Origin: an uncultured Saprospiraceae bacterium
Lineage (GTDB): Bacteria > Bacteroidota > Bacteroidia > Chitinophagales > Saprospiraceae
DNA: 41,856 nucleotides
Assembly: GCA_938018185.1 (NCBI GenBank)
Contig: CALIIW010000244.1
Location: forward strand, 1 to 41,856
Direction of reading: 5' to 3'
The position numbers and the translations under genes are program-made. Every line of letters begins with the position of its first letter. The stretch's first letter is position 1. The notes below the pieces were generated by a model, which was not told where the DNA came from, searched no databases, and saw only the letters and a list, made by a program, of their open reading frames with translations. Shown one piece after another: positions 28,335 to 37,265 of this stretch.

Positions 28335-31100
28335 ATGAAAAGGATCTACCTTCCAATACTTGTATCTATACTATTTTCCATTCAGTCATTTGGACAGATC
28401 TTAAAACCTGTTAGTTGGAGTACTTCTTCCAAACATATAAGTGGCGATGAATATGAATTGACGTATACAGCTAAAATCAAAGATGGTTGGACCATATATT
28501 CTCAATATCTTGAATCAGAGGATGGGCCAGTAGCTACATCTTTCACCTATGATGAAGGTGGCCATTTTAAATTAGATGGCAAAAATGTTGAATCTGAAGT
28601 AAATAAAAAAACTGGCTACGATAAGATATTCGATATGAATGTCACCAAGTTTTCTAAAAAAGCCGTTTTTACGCAAAAAGTAAAAGCATCCGATCTCAGC
28701 AAATCCATCACAGGTTATTTAACATTCATGACTTGTGATGCGACAAAGTGTTTGCCCCCAACAGATTTTGATTTTGATTTTAAATTAACAGCAAATAAAG
28801 CTGCTACTCCTAAGACAGAGGCTAAAGTGGAAACCAAGGCTGAAGTTAAAACGGCTCCAAGCCCTGCTGTGAAAAAGCAGGCTCCGATTAAAATTTCAAC
28901 TCAAAATAAAACTGGGGCACCCTATGCTGAACCTAAATTAATAATTGAACCTAAATCTGGACAAGGTAAAGGGACAGAAATAAAATTAACACAACCAAAG
29001 ATAGTTAGTCAAGGCTCTTCAGCATCGATAAAAGTTGAAGCTAAAAAAGAGCCTATCGCTGCTACAGCTGCAAAACCTGCAGTTGACAATCAAGAAGACA
29101 ATGGCATACTTAAGCCTGTCACTTGGGACATCGCCATAAAATCATTAGGCTCAGATGAGCACGAAATAACATATACTGCCAACATTAAAGAGGGCTGGAC
29201 CATTTATTCACAGCATACCTCTGATGATGGTCCTGTACCAACTTCTTTTGAATTTGATTCGGGAGAACATTTCAGTTTGCTAGGCGAGGCTACAGAAGAA
29301 GGTAAAAAGAAAGAAGGCTTTGATAAAATATTTGAAACCGAAGTAATCAAGTTCGTAAAAGGGCCTGTATATTTTAAGCAAAAAGTAAAAGCGACAAACC
29401 CGGCACAAGCCATTAGTGGTTATTTGACATTTATGACTTGTGATGATTCCAGGTGTTTACCACCTGCAGATGTGGATTTTGTTTTATATCCGAATGAATC
29501 TAAAGCATTGATTGGACAGGCGGCTACGCCTGTAATTGCTGCCTTAGCTGGAAATGGAAATGCTTCTACTGACAATGCAAGTTCAGGAAATACGAAAGCA
29601 GTAACAGGACCATACCCACAAGTTTTGGGAAATGTTGATCTCAAAAATCCGGTAGGCAATTGTGATGCAGTTGAAACGATCGTAGAAAGCTCAAGCATCT
29701 GGAGAATATTCATTTTAGGATTCTTAGGAGGATTGGTGGCCTTATTGACGCCATGTGTTTTTCCAATGATTCCTTTGACGGTAAGTTTCTTTACCAAAGG
29801 ATCAGAAAATAGAAGTAAGGGAATGGCAAATGCAGTTATGTATGGTGCGTTTATCCTTTTGGTTTATTTGGCATTAAGTATACCATTCCACTTGATGGAT
29901 AGTATCAGTGGAGATATATTGAATGACATCTCTACAAATGTTTGGTTGAATGTTTCCTTCTTTTTGATCTTCTTATTTTTCGCCTTTTCATTTTTCGGAT
30001 ACTACGAAATTACTTTACCTGAGAAATGGACCAATCAATCAAGTAGTGCAGAAGGAGCAGGTGGTATCTTAGGAATATTTTTCATGGCTCTAACATTAGC
30101 CTTGGTTTCTTTTTCCTGTACTGGACCAATACTTGGTTCTCTTTTGGCAGGAGCTTTATCTTCTGAAGGCGGTGCTTGGCAACTTACAGCCGGTATGGGA
30201 GGCTTTGGTTTGGCTTTAGCCCTACCCTTTGCCTTGTTTGCAGCTTTTCCATCTATGATGTCTGCGCTACCAAAGTCAGGTGGCTGGTTAAACACGGTAA
30301 AGGTTGTGCTTGGATTTTTAGAACTTGCTTTGGCCTTTAAATTTTTATCAAATGCAGATCTGGTAAAACATTGGGGACTTTTAAAAGTTGAACCTTTTTT
30401 GATCATTTGGATCTTGTGTGCCTTAGGATTAGCAGCTTATTTATTTGGCTTCTTAAAGTTTCCACACGACTCACCTTTGAAAAAATTAAAACCAGGGAGA
30501 GCTGCTTTCGGTGCTCTTTGTGTTGCCTTGGCGATTTACCTAGGTACTGGATTAATGTATGATAAAGAAACAGGAACTTTAAATTCTTTGAGTTTATTAA
30601 GTGGATTGGCACCTCCAACTTGCTATAGTATCCTTTACCCTTGTGATTGCCCAGTAAATCTAACCTGCTTTAAGGATATAGATTCTGGAATTAAATACGC
30701 TAAAGAACAAAACAAACCGATCATGATAGATTTCACAGGTTATGCCTGTGTAAATTGTAGAAAGATGGAAGAGCATGTCTGGCCAAAGAAGCGAATCTTC
30801 AATTTGTTAGATGACAACTATGTTTTGATCAGTTTATATGTAGATGATAAAAAAGCCTTGCCTGAACAAATGGAAGTGCCTTTGGTGCAAGGAACCGGAA
30901 ATAGAAAGCTTAGAAACTATGGCCACAAGTGGGCATATATGCAAGAAAAATATTTCAATACGAATACACAACCATATTATGTTTTGCTAAGTCCAGAATT
31001 AGAATTGTTGAATACTCCAGTTGGTTACACACCGGATGTTGATGAGTATGAAAAGTTTTTGAAATGTGGATTGGATAGTTGGGGGAAGATTAAAAAATAG
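28335..31100 (+). CDS. dsbD: thiol:disulfide interchange protein DsbD with two alpha domains
   Basis: Moves reducing power from cytoplasmic thioredoxin across the inner membrane to periplasmic thiols. 921 residues from the ATG at 28335, which opens a clean signal peptide (an ATG at 28275 adds 20 residues ahead of it). Domains: alpha-1 at about 20-150 (MTCDATKCLPP), a Pro/Lys/Ala-rich linker, alpha-2 at about 258-379 (MTCDDSRCLPP), eight membrane helices at about 455-755 with the paired Cys in LLTPCVFPMIPLTV and SFSCTGPILG, and a thioredoxin-like gamma domain from about 785 with the CVNC active site at 805-808. Ordinary DsbD has a single alpha domain. The preceding gene is a third alpha copy. 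A strong terminator follows. Confidence 0.94.
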   Translation: MKRIYLPILVSILFSIQSFGQILKPVSWSTSSKHISGDEYELTYTAKIKDGWTIYSQYLESEDGPVATSFTYDEGGHFKLDGKNVESEVNKKTGYDKIFDMNVTKFSKKAVFTQKVKASDLSKSITGYLTFMTCDATKCLPPTDFDFDFKLTANKAATPKTEAKVETKAEVKTAPSPAVKKQAPIKISTQNKTGAPYAEPKLIIEPKSGQGKGTEIKLTQPKIVSQGSSASIKVEAKKEPIAATAAKPAVDNQEDNGILKPVTWDIAIKSLGSDEHEITYTANIKEGWTIYSQHTSDDGPVPTSFEFDSGEHFSLLGEATEEGKKKEGFDKIFETEVIKFVKGPVYFKQKVKATNPAQAISGYLTFMTCDDSRCLPPADVDFVLYPNESKALIGQAATPVIAALAGNGNASTDNASSGNTKAVTGPYPQVLGNVDLKNPVGNCDAVETIVESSSIWRIFILGFLGGLVALLTPCVFPMIPLTVSFFTKGSENRSKGMANAVMYGAFILLVYLALSIPFHLMDSISGDILNDISTNVWLNVSFFLIFLFFAFSFFGYYEITLPEKWTNQSSSAEGAGGILGIFFMALTLALVSFSCTGPILGSLLAGALSSEGGAWQLTAGMGGFGLALALPFALFAAFPSMMSALPKSGGWLNTVKVVLGFLELALAFKFLSNADLVKHWGLLKVEPFLIIWILCALGLAAYLFGFLKFPHDSPLKKLKPGRAAFGALCVALAIYLGTGLMYDKETGTLNSLSLLSGLAPPTCYSILYPCDCPVNLTCFKDIDSGIKYAKEQNKPIMIDFTGYACVNCRKMEEHVWPKKRIFNLLDDNYVLISLYVDDKKALPEQMEVPLVQGTGNRKLRNYGHKWAYMQEKYFNTNTQPYYVLLSPELELLNTPVGYTPDVDEYEKFLKCGLDSWGKIKK

Positions 31101-31103
31101 CCG

Positions 31104-31155
31104 GAGGCTATTTTGCTATTGACTTTTTGCTGTTGGCCATTTGCTCTTCAAGCTC
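31104..31155. repeat. degenerate heptamer array after dsbD
   Basis: Read on the minus strand this stretch shows 7-base units such as AGCAAAT, GGCCAAC, AGCAAAA, AGTCAAT and AGCAAAA. A related array of GGCTAAT-type units lies at 31488-31523 on the plus strand, so the dsbD/PBP1A spacer is flanked by related arrays in opposite orientation. Confidence 0.45.
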
Positions 31156-31178
31156 TGGTTTTAAGCAAACATTTAATT

Positions 31179-31218
31179 AAAAAAGCTTTGTCGCGGGGAT
31201 GAGACAAAGCTTTTTTTT
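31179..31218 (+). terminator. terminator of dsbD
   Basis: Perfect 14-bp stem AAAAAAGCTTTGTC (31179-31192) with GACAAAGCTTTTTT (31203-31216), 10-base loop, continuing into further T residues. The A-rich upstream side also makes it usable on the minus strand. Confidence 0.85.
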
Positions 31219-31238
31219 GATTGTTGATTTGGTATTTA

Positions 31239-31476
31239 GGATTGTCAGATAAAACTTAAATTATTGAAAATCAACTTCTGATAATTGCGTAACTTAAATT
31301 CTTCACCTCGTTTCTAGCGGAAAGGGCTGGAAAACCACGCAATGCTCGAAAGCCATTTGTCATGATTTTTAATGAAAAATCACGCCAAATGAATTCAGAT
31401 CATTTCTTTTACCCAGTGTTTACACACTGGGCTACAATAATATCACGCCTCTGGCGTTTTTAGCCTTACTTCTAGA
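31239..31476 (+). repeat. dispersed hairpin-rich repeat, copy B
   Basis: Same element as 7623-7924, same orientation, also between convergent genes. It shares the beginning, the TCTAGCGGAAAG(A/G)GCTGGAA block and the end. The middle differs: one 8-bp hairpin TGATTTTT/AAAAATCA (31363-31382) stands where copy A has three hairpins. The CCCAGTGT/ACACTGGG hairpin recurs at 31412-31431. Confidence 0.85.
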
Positions 31477-31487
31477 ATACCCCTTTT

Positions 31488-31523
31488 CAGCTGGCTAATG
31501 GCTAATGGCCAAAAGCTAACAGT
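31488..31523. repeat. degenerate heptamer array before the PBP1A stop
   Basis: Consecutive units of the GGCTAAT, GGCTAAT, GGCCAAA, AGCTAAC, AGTC type. It belongs with the array at 31104-31155, on the other side of repeat copy B. Confidence 0.5.
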
Positions 31524-31526
31524 CAT

Positions 31527-34148
31527 TTAAAAATCCTCCTCAAACTCTTCGTCTTCTTCTTGAACTGCAGTTGAATCAGCAGGATTTCCTTCACCATCAA
31601 AACTTTCGTTTCCATTGGACCATTGGTCATCATAGGTGCCTCTTTTTTGTTTATAAACTTCACAATCCAACTCGATACCTAGTTCCCCAGGTGGCTCGAA
31701 GAAACGCTTTTTATAATCAAAATCTATGGTCTCATCTTTTTCGAGACGCTTGATAAGCTTAGCAAAAATAGGTCTTGCCATTTTTGCGCCAATACCATAT
31801 TCTAGCGATCTGAATCTCATCCACCTGTCTTCTCCCCCAACCCATGTGCCGACCACAATGTTAGGTGAAAAGCCCATGAACCAGCCGTCTACATAATCGT
31901 TGGTTGTTCCGGTCTTCCCTCCGAGGTCAGATTTTACACCACCAAAACCTCTAAGACCTTGCCTCATTACCTTACGCATCATTTCTAGCATGACATAATT
32001 AGTAGTAGGATTTAATGCAGGCTTGTCTTCTCTAATACCTTCAAAAATGACCCTGCCATATTTGTCTTCAATTTTCTTAATGAAGGTTGGTTTATTGTAA
32101 ATCCCATTGTTTGCAAAAGCTGTGTAGGCACCTGTCATATCATATACTGAAAGATCCGCTGAGCCTAAACATATGGATGGAACTTTTGGGATTTTCTTCA
32201 AATCAATACCTAGATTTCCAACAAGCTCTCGGACTGGTTCTACATCTCCTAGTTGTTTCATTAAGTAGACAGAGACGGTATTTTTTGACCACTGCAAGGC
32301 TTTGAACAAGGTAAATTTTTCGCCTGAATATTCTCCACCGGCATTTTTGGGAGACCAATCTTTAAGCAAGCCAAAATTGGACTCTCCAGGATGGATGGAA
32401 TATTGCACATCGTCAACTTCATAGCAAGGAGAAAAGCCTTGTTGTTCAATTGCTGTGGCATAAATAAAAGGCTTGAAGGTTGAACCAATTTGTCTATCAG
32501 AAGTAACGTGGTCAAATTGAAAATACTTATGATTGATTCCACCAACCCATGCCTTTATATAACCCGTTACTGGATCAACAGCTAAGACACCTGTCTGTAG
32601 GAAGGATCGATGGTATTTTATGGAATCCATTGGAGTTAGAACCGTATCTTTCTCAAAGGCTTCGTTTTCATATGTAAATACTTTCATGGCAACCTCTTTT
32701 TCCATTGCCTTTTCGACAGTAGAAGTATAGTTTTTCCAGGCCTTTTTAAGCTCTCTCCACTTATCATTATTCATTACAGTTCTATACTTCGCAATCAGTG
32801 GCTTTCCAATCAACTTGTCCTTTTTCAAGGAAGCAAGAAAACCTTTTTCATTTTCCTCAGCCAACATTCTTTTGATATCGATGTCTCTCAATTCAAAGTC
32901 ATCAATTATGGACTTGCAAGATTTTATAATTGGAGCTAATAATTTTCCTCGATAATTTTGAGCTCTTTCTGATTCAAATACCAATCGGTTCATTGTATTG
33001 GCTCTGGCTTCCATTTCTACATCGGTCGTACCTAACTCATCTAGGTCTTCATTTGGAGGAATTCTATAGGTCCAAGGGTCTTCATTTTTCCATTTTTTCC
33101 AGAATACATCTTGAAGCGTTGCCATATGCTCCATGGCAGATTCTTCTGCGTGCTTTTGTATGATAGGATCTATTGTTGTATAAATTTTTAGGCCGTCTCT
33201 ATAGATATCATATGGATCACCAGTTGATTTTCTTTCTGCTTCATTTTCGAGTACTCTTTTAAGTTCTTTTCTTAATTCCATTCTAAAATAAGGAGCAGGA
33301 CCATCGGCGTGAGTTTTTCTCATAAACCTAGTCATGTCCATTGGTATGACTCTCAAAGAGTCGTATTCTTCTCTATTGATATATTCATTATTATACATCT
33401 GTCGTAATACGACCTCCCTTCTTTTCTGCGTTTGCTCTGGTCTTCTCAATGGATTATAAAGAGAAGGATTTTTCAACATCCCTACAAGCGTAGCTGCTTC
33501 TTCCAGATTTAATTGATCTTGTTGTTTGGCAAAATAAATTTCTGATGCTGCTTTGATACCATAGGCTCCATTTATAAAATTAAATTTATTTAGGTACATG
33601 GCAATGATTTCTTCTTTCGTATATTTTCGTTCCAGCTTGATTGCGATAATCCATTCTTTAAGCTTTTGCATAACTCTTTCTACACCAGATCCAGGCTTAG
33701 CAGTAAAAAGTTGTTTTGCGAGTTGCTGGGTTATTGTACTTGCCCCTCCAGAAGATCGATCCCCCATAAAGAGTGTCTTAGTCATAACCCTCCCGAGAGC
33801 TTCCATGTCAATTCCCGAGTGATCATAATACCTTTCATCTTCCGTTGCTATGAGCGCTTTGATGATGTTAGGCGAAAGTTCATCAAAACCAACAGGCACT
33901 CTATTTTCGATAAAGTACCTTCCTAGAACAGATTTATCTTCAGCTAATACTTGAGTTGCGTAATCATAAGATGGGTTTTCCAATTCTTGAAAAGAGGGTA
34001 AGTCTCCTTTGGAAATAAAAAAGAAAAGTAAAGCCAAGGCTACAATGCCTCCCAGCGTACAAAACCAAAAGAAAGCGATGATTCTTTTGTACAAAGGTTT
34101 CCTTTTTTCCCTTAGCTCTGAGGCTGGAATAGGATCTTGGTCTTCCAT
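31527..34148 (-). CDS. mrcA: penicillin-binding protein 1A, bifunctional
   Basis: Class A PBP, 873 residues, that polymerises and crosslinks peptidoglycan. A short cytoplasmic tail and one membrane helix (FFWFCTLGGIVALALLFFF) come first. The GT51 glycosyltransferase follows with ATEDERYYDHSGID near residue 95-110, GGASTITQQLAKQLF and KEEIIAMYLNKFNFINGAYG. Transpeptidase motifs: SxxK as GSTFKPF near residue 558, SxN as SKNT and KTG as KTGTTNDY near residue 744. An inserted Lys/Glu-rich stretch lies between the two catalytic domains. It is probably cotranscribed with aroB (33 bases apart). The C-terminus is a disordered acidic tail (QEEDEEFEEDF). Symbol assigned by family. Confidence 0.92.
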   Translation of the reverse strand: MEDQDPIPASELREKRKPLYKRIIAFFWFCTLGGIVALALLFFFISKGDLPSFQELENPSYDYATQVLAEDKSVLGRYFIENRVPVGFDELSPNIIKALIATEDERYYDHSGIDMEALGRVMTKTLFMGDRSSGGASTITQQLAKQLFTAKPGSGVERVMQKLKEWIIAIKLERKYTKEEIIAMYLNKFNFINGAYGIKAASEIYFAKQQDQLNLEEAATLVGMLKNPSLYNPLRRPEQTQKRREVVLRQMYNNEYINREEYDSLRVIPMDMTRFMRKTHADGPAPYFRMELRKELKRVLENEAERKSTGDPYDIYRDGLKIYTTIDPIIQKHAEESAMEHMATLQDVFWKKWKNEDPWTYRIPPNEDLDELGTTDVEMEARANTMNRLVFESERAQNYRGKLLAPIIKSCKSIIDDFELRDIDIKRMLAEENEKGFLASLKKDKLIGKPLIAKYRTVMNNDKWRELKKAWKNYTSTVEKAMEKEVAMKVFTYENEAFEKDTVLTPMDSIKYHRSFLQTGVLAVDPVTGYIKAWVGGINHKYFQFDHVTSDRQIGSTFKPFIYATAIEQQGFSPCYEVDDVQYSIHPGESNFGLLKDWSPKNAGGEYSGEKFTLFKALQWSKNTVSVYLMKQLGDVEPVRELVGNLGIDLKKIPKVPSICLGSADLSVYDMTGAYTAFANNGIYNKPTFIKKIEDKYGRVIFEGIREDKPALNPTTNYVMLEMMRKVMRQGLRGFGGVKSDLGGKTGTTNDYVDGWFMGFSPNIVVGTWVGGEDRWMRFRSLEYGIGAKMARPIFAKLIKRLEKDETIDFDYKKRFFEPPGELGIELDCEVYKQKRGTYDDQWSNGNESFDGEGNPADSTAVQEEDEEFEEDF

Positions 34149-34181
34149 ACATTATTTAATTTGAACTAAAGATAAAACTTA

Positions 34182-35249
34182 TTATGAAATCAATGTATTG
34201 AAATAACGAAAGCTTTCTTTGATTTCATCTGCTTGGCATTCAATATTTACCTGACAATTGCCAATTTCGGAGAGTAGCGATAATAGAAGTGCACCCGACT
34301 TATTTTTCTTATCCTTTTGGACAAATGCTATAATCTTATCAAAATCAGATTCATTTATATGATTTAAATCAAATTCTCTAAGAAATTGCTTGCTGATTTG
34401 ACTTAGGGAGTCCTTTGTCAAATTATTCTTTTTAAAAGAGAGGTAAGATTCACATATCATTCCTAAAGCAATGGCCTCTCCATGAAGATAAGGCATAGTA
34501 GCATTTAAATAAAAGCTTTCAATTCCATGTCCTATGCTATGCCCAAAATTTAGGACTTTTCGGTGGCCTGATTCCAAAGGATCATTTTCAACAACGGCTT
34601 TTTTTATTTGAATAGATTTAGGGAGTATCCAATCCCAAGATTTTAGATTTTCAATCTTTGAAATTTTACACAATTCTTGCCAATGGTTTTTGTCTTTAAT
34701 GAGGGCATGTTTAAGTACCTCCGCAAAGCCAGATTTTAATTGTTTGCCAGGTAAGGTTTTGAAAAAGATAGGGTCAGCAAAAACAGCTTCTGGATTTTGA
34801 AACAAGCCAATGATGTTTTTTAATGATTGATGATCAATGCCTAACTTGCCTCCTACTGAAGCATCTACCTGAGATAAAAGTGTGGTTGGAATTTGAATAA
34901 AGCGCATGCCCCTCATATATGTTGAAGCACAAAAGCCTCCCATATCTCCGATGACACCACCACCTAAATTTACAAGTATACTTTGTCTGTCTGCATTACA
35001 TTCAATCAAAGCATCCCAGATTATTTTACAAGTAGTCAAATTTTTATGCACTTCTCCAGATGCAATTTGGATGAGTTCATAATTTAACTTTTGCTGATTG
35101 CATTTTTCTAAAACAGGTAAGCAATGTGCTTCTGTATTTTCATCTACTAAAATAAACAAGGTAGAATAATCCAATTGTTCAAGATATTTCCAGAAGAAAC
35201 TGATGTCAAAAAGGTTTACCTGATATCCAGCCACATGGATTTTTGTCAT
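34182..35249 (-). CDS. aroB: 3-dehydroquinate synthase
   Basis: NAD-dependent enzyme converting DAHP to 3-dehydroquinate, second step of the shikimate pathway; 355 residues, the usual size. Motifs: NLGGGVIGDMGGFCASTYMRGM (NAD loop), PTTLLSQVDASVGGKLGID (active-site Asp/Lys), SGFAEVLKHALI and RKVLNFGHSIGHGIES with the zinc-ligating His, plus a further LHGEAIALGM His. Only eight bases separate it from the upstream ABM gene. Confidence 0.95.
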   Translation of the reverse strand: MTKIHVAGYQVNLFDISFFWKYLEQLDYSTLFILVDENTEAHCLPVLEKCNQQKLNYELIQIASGEVHKNLTTCKIIWDALIECNADRQSILVNLGGGVIGDMGGFCASTYMRGMRFIQIPTTLLSQVDASVGGKLGIDHQSLKNIIGLFQNPEAVFADPIFFKTLPGKQLKSGFAEVLKHALIKDKNHWQELCKISKIENLKSWDWILPKSIQIKKAVVENDPLESGHRKVLNFGHSIGHGIESFYLNATMPYLHGEAIALGMICESYLSFKKNNLTKDSLSQISKQFLREFDLNHINESDFDKIIAFVQKDKKNKSGALLLSLLSEIGNCQVNIECQADEIKESFRYFNTLIS

Positions 35250-35257
35250 AATCTTTT

Positions 35258-35566
35258 TTATGATTTAACTTGGATTTTTTCTTCTAATACATTTACAGAC
35301 CAGGCTTCTGCTTTGGCAGAAAATTTTGGCTTGAGCGCAGCCCACACTCCTTTAAAAAATTCAGAATTTCTATAGGCGTTTAAAGCTTCTTCCGAATCCC
35401 AAAAAGAATATGTAAAAAAAACATTCTTAGGAGAAATCGCTTGCCATGATTCAACATGCTGACAGCCTTCAAATGCAATGATCGCTTTTTTGTTGTGATG
35501 AAAAGTCTCTATGTAATAACTTACCTCTTCCTCTTTAATAGTCAATTTTACTATTCTTTTGATCAT
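35258..35566 (-). CDS. ABM (antibiotic biosynthesis monooxygenase) domain protein
   Basis: 102 residues forming one ferredoxin-like alpha/beta barrel of the ABM family: MIKRIVKLTIKEEEVSYYIETF opens the sheet, and FFTYSFWDSEEALNAYRNSEFFKGVW is the classical 'W.s.ea...y..S..F' stretch. Members range from quinone monooxygenases to haem-degrading enzymes; substrate is not predictable here. It begins a run ABM-aroB-PBP1A on one strand with gaps of 8 and 33 bases, likely one operon. Confidence 0.78.
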   Translation of the reverse strand: MIKRIVKLTIKEEEVSYYIETFHHNKKAIIAFEGCQHVESWQAISPKNVFFTYSFWDSEEALNAYRNSEFFKGVWAALKPKFSAKAEAWSVNVLEEKIQVKS

Positions 35567-35989
35567 GAATTTTAAATTCTACTTAATACTAAAACTAGCC
35601 TCTAATTAACGCATTTCTGAGAAAATGGATTTAATTAATGCATAAAATATAGCCATATTCCTTAAAACAGGAACAATTTATTAGATCTAAAAAAGAAAAG
35701 CATTAGAATGGTGAGAAATTTGCTTTCTCAACAATATAGATGATATAAGGGTATATTTTGAATCAAGGAACTATAATACGATAAAAAGAGTTAGAGATTC
35801 GTACATATTAGTAGTCAAAAAAGATAACAGAATGCTTTGAAATTCGTTTATTGGGTACTGGTATTTAATAAAAAATAAGGAAACTATATCCCAAGTACAG
35901 CTAAAGTCAATTAGAAGAAAATGTTATTTGTTCTTTAATCAAAAAGTGATCGTACTAGAATAATAGTATCCATAATAAAAAAAGACATA
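35567..35989. other. 423-base intergenic region without recognised gene
   Basis: The divergent spacer between the ABM-aroB-PBP1A operon and phoH is AT-rich. The only structure I see is a TGAGAAA/TTTCTCA hairpin (around 35711-35729). No tRNA, small RNA signature, known riboswitch or good consensus promoter was recognised. Confidence 0.4.
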
Positions 35990-37072
35990 TTGAGCGAAAT
36001 TATTTTAACTATTGATGGAATTGATCCTATCCTTTTATATGGTGAAAAAAATTCCAAACTTAATCTAGTCAAAAAAGCTTTTCCAGAGCTCGTTATTACA
36101 TCAAGAGGAAACAACTTAAAAATCGTTGGAGAAAAAAAACATACTCAAAAAGCTAAGAATACTTTTGAGAAAATGGTCCGACTGATCAAAGAAAAACATG
36201 AGCTTACCATTCACACAATAGAAGATCTTTTAAATGGAGAAAATCCATTCGACACCAAAATATCTAATGGTGACCTGAGCAGCATTATTGTTACAGGAAG
36301 GAACGGAAAACCAATTAAGGCAAAAACGGTAAATCAGAAACGCCTTTTTGAAGCATCGGAAGATAATGACATTGTCTTTGCTATTGGGCCAGCAGGTACA
36401 GGAAAAACTTATACGGCAGTTGCCCTTGCAGTTAGAGCATTGAAGAATAGATTGGTTAAGAAAATTATAATGACCAGACCAGCAGTTGAAGCTGGAGAAA
36501 ATCTCGGTTTTTTACCCGGTGACCTTAAGGATAAAGTTGACCCTTATTTGCGTCCATTATATGATGCCTTAGATGATCTATTTCCTGCTGACAAATTAGC
36601 CCATTTCATGACTACCAGAGTCATTGAGGTAGCGCCGTTAGCATTTATGAGAGGGCGTACTCTAGACAATGCATTTATCATATTGGACGAGGCGCAGAAT
36701 GCCACCACCATGCAATTGAAAATGTTTTTAACCAGGTTAGGACCAAATGCAAAGTGCATCATCACTGGAGACATTTCACAAATTGATTTGCCTTATAATC
36801 AAAGATCCGGCTTAAGCCACTCAATCAATATTTTAGATGGCACAGAAGGCATCGTAGCGGTTCAGCTTACTGCTGATGATGTAGTAAGACACAGACTTGT
36901 GAAAGAAATCATAAAAGCCTATTCAAAAGATGATGAAAAGAGAAGAGCCATACGAGAAGAAAAAAAGAATGGAAGGATAAGTGATCGAACTAGAAAAGAG
37001 ACACAAAATGATGCGTCTCCACAGAAAAAAAGGTCAAATAGAGATGAGCGATGGAATGGAGAGGAAGAGTAG
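35990..37072 (+). CDS. PhoH family P-loop ATPase
   Basis: Predicted RNA-associated ATPase of 360 residues. An N-terminal KH-like region (about 1-90) is followed by the PhoH domain: [23 protein letters not shown], with the Walker A GPAGTGKT at about 133-140, then [32 protein letters not shown] and [11 protein letters not shown] as Walker B, and [13 protein letters not shown]. The C-terminal ~30 residues are a charged tail. The start is TTG at 35990, where the family's N-terminus begins. It is monocistronic, followed by a heptamer array and a large palindromic terminator. Exact role in RNA metabolism is not settled for the family. Confidence 0.9.
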   Translation: MSEIILTIDGIDPILLYGEKNSKLNLVKKAFPELVITSRGNNLKIVGEKKHTQKAKNTFEKMVRLIKEKHELTIHTIEDLLNGENPFDTKISNGDLSSIIVTGRNGKPIKAKTVNQKRLFEASEDNDIVFAIGPAGTGKTYTAVALAVRALKNRLVKKIIMTRPAVEAGENLGFLPGDLKDKVDPYLRPLYDALDDLFPADKLAHFMTTRVIEVAPLAFMRGRTLDNAFIILDEAQNATTMQLKMFLTRLGPNAKCIITGDISQIDLPYNQRSGLSHSINILDGTEGIVAVQLTADDVVRHRLVKEIIKAYSKDDEKRRAIREEKKNGRISDRTRKETQNDASPQKKRSNRDERWNGEEE

Positions 37073-37073
37073 G

Positions 37074-37123
37074 GAAACAGAAAAATGTAAAATGTAAAAT
37101 GTAAAATGTAAAATGTAAAATTA
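37074..37123. repeat. AAAATGT heptamer array after phoH
   Basis: Five perfect AAAATGT units at 37082-37116 followed by a decayed sixth, preceded by AAACAG. The same AAACAG-AAAAATGTAAAA start recurs three times at the window end (41665, 41752, 41838). Confidence 0.9.
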
Positions 37124-37142
37124 CCAGGACGTGATATCTTAG

Positions 37143-37182
37143 AAAAAAGGGGATTGTTCAAATTTGAACAATCCCCTTTTTT
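37143..37182. terminator. 40-base perfect palindrome, bidirectional terminator
   Basis: Twenty-base arms (AAAAAAGGGGATTGTTCAAA, 37143-37162) match their complement at 37163-37182 without a mismatch. It lies between convergent phoH and the acidic lipoprotein gene. A tract on one side and T tract on the other let it end transcripts from both directions. Confidence 0.88.
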
Positions 37183-37191
37183 ATTCTTTAA

Positions 37192-37253
37192 TTTGCTGAT
37201 TGTTGGAGACGCAAAATTTTGCTGATTGCTGGAGACGCAAAATTTTGCGTCTC
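37192..37253. repeat. 25-base direct repeat ending in a 22-base palindrome
   Basis: A 25-base sequence starting TTTGCTGATTG and ending GGAGACGCAAAA occurs at 37192-37216 and 37218-37242, one base different, period 26. The second copy runs into a perfect palindrome, GAGACGCAAAA (37232-37242) with TTTTGCGTCTC (37243-37253). It lies just 13 bases after the lipoprotein stop, read on the minus strand. Confidence 0.85.
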
Positions 37254-37265
37254 TTCTGTGGATCA

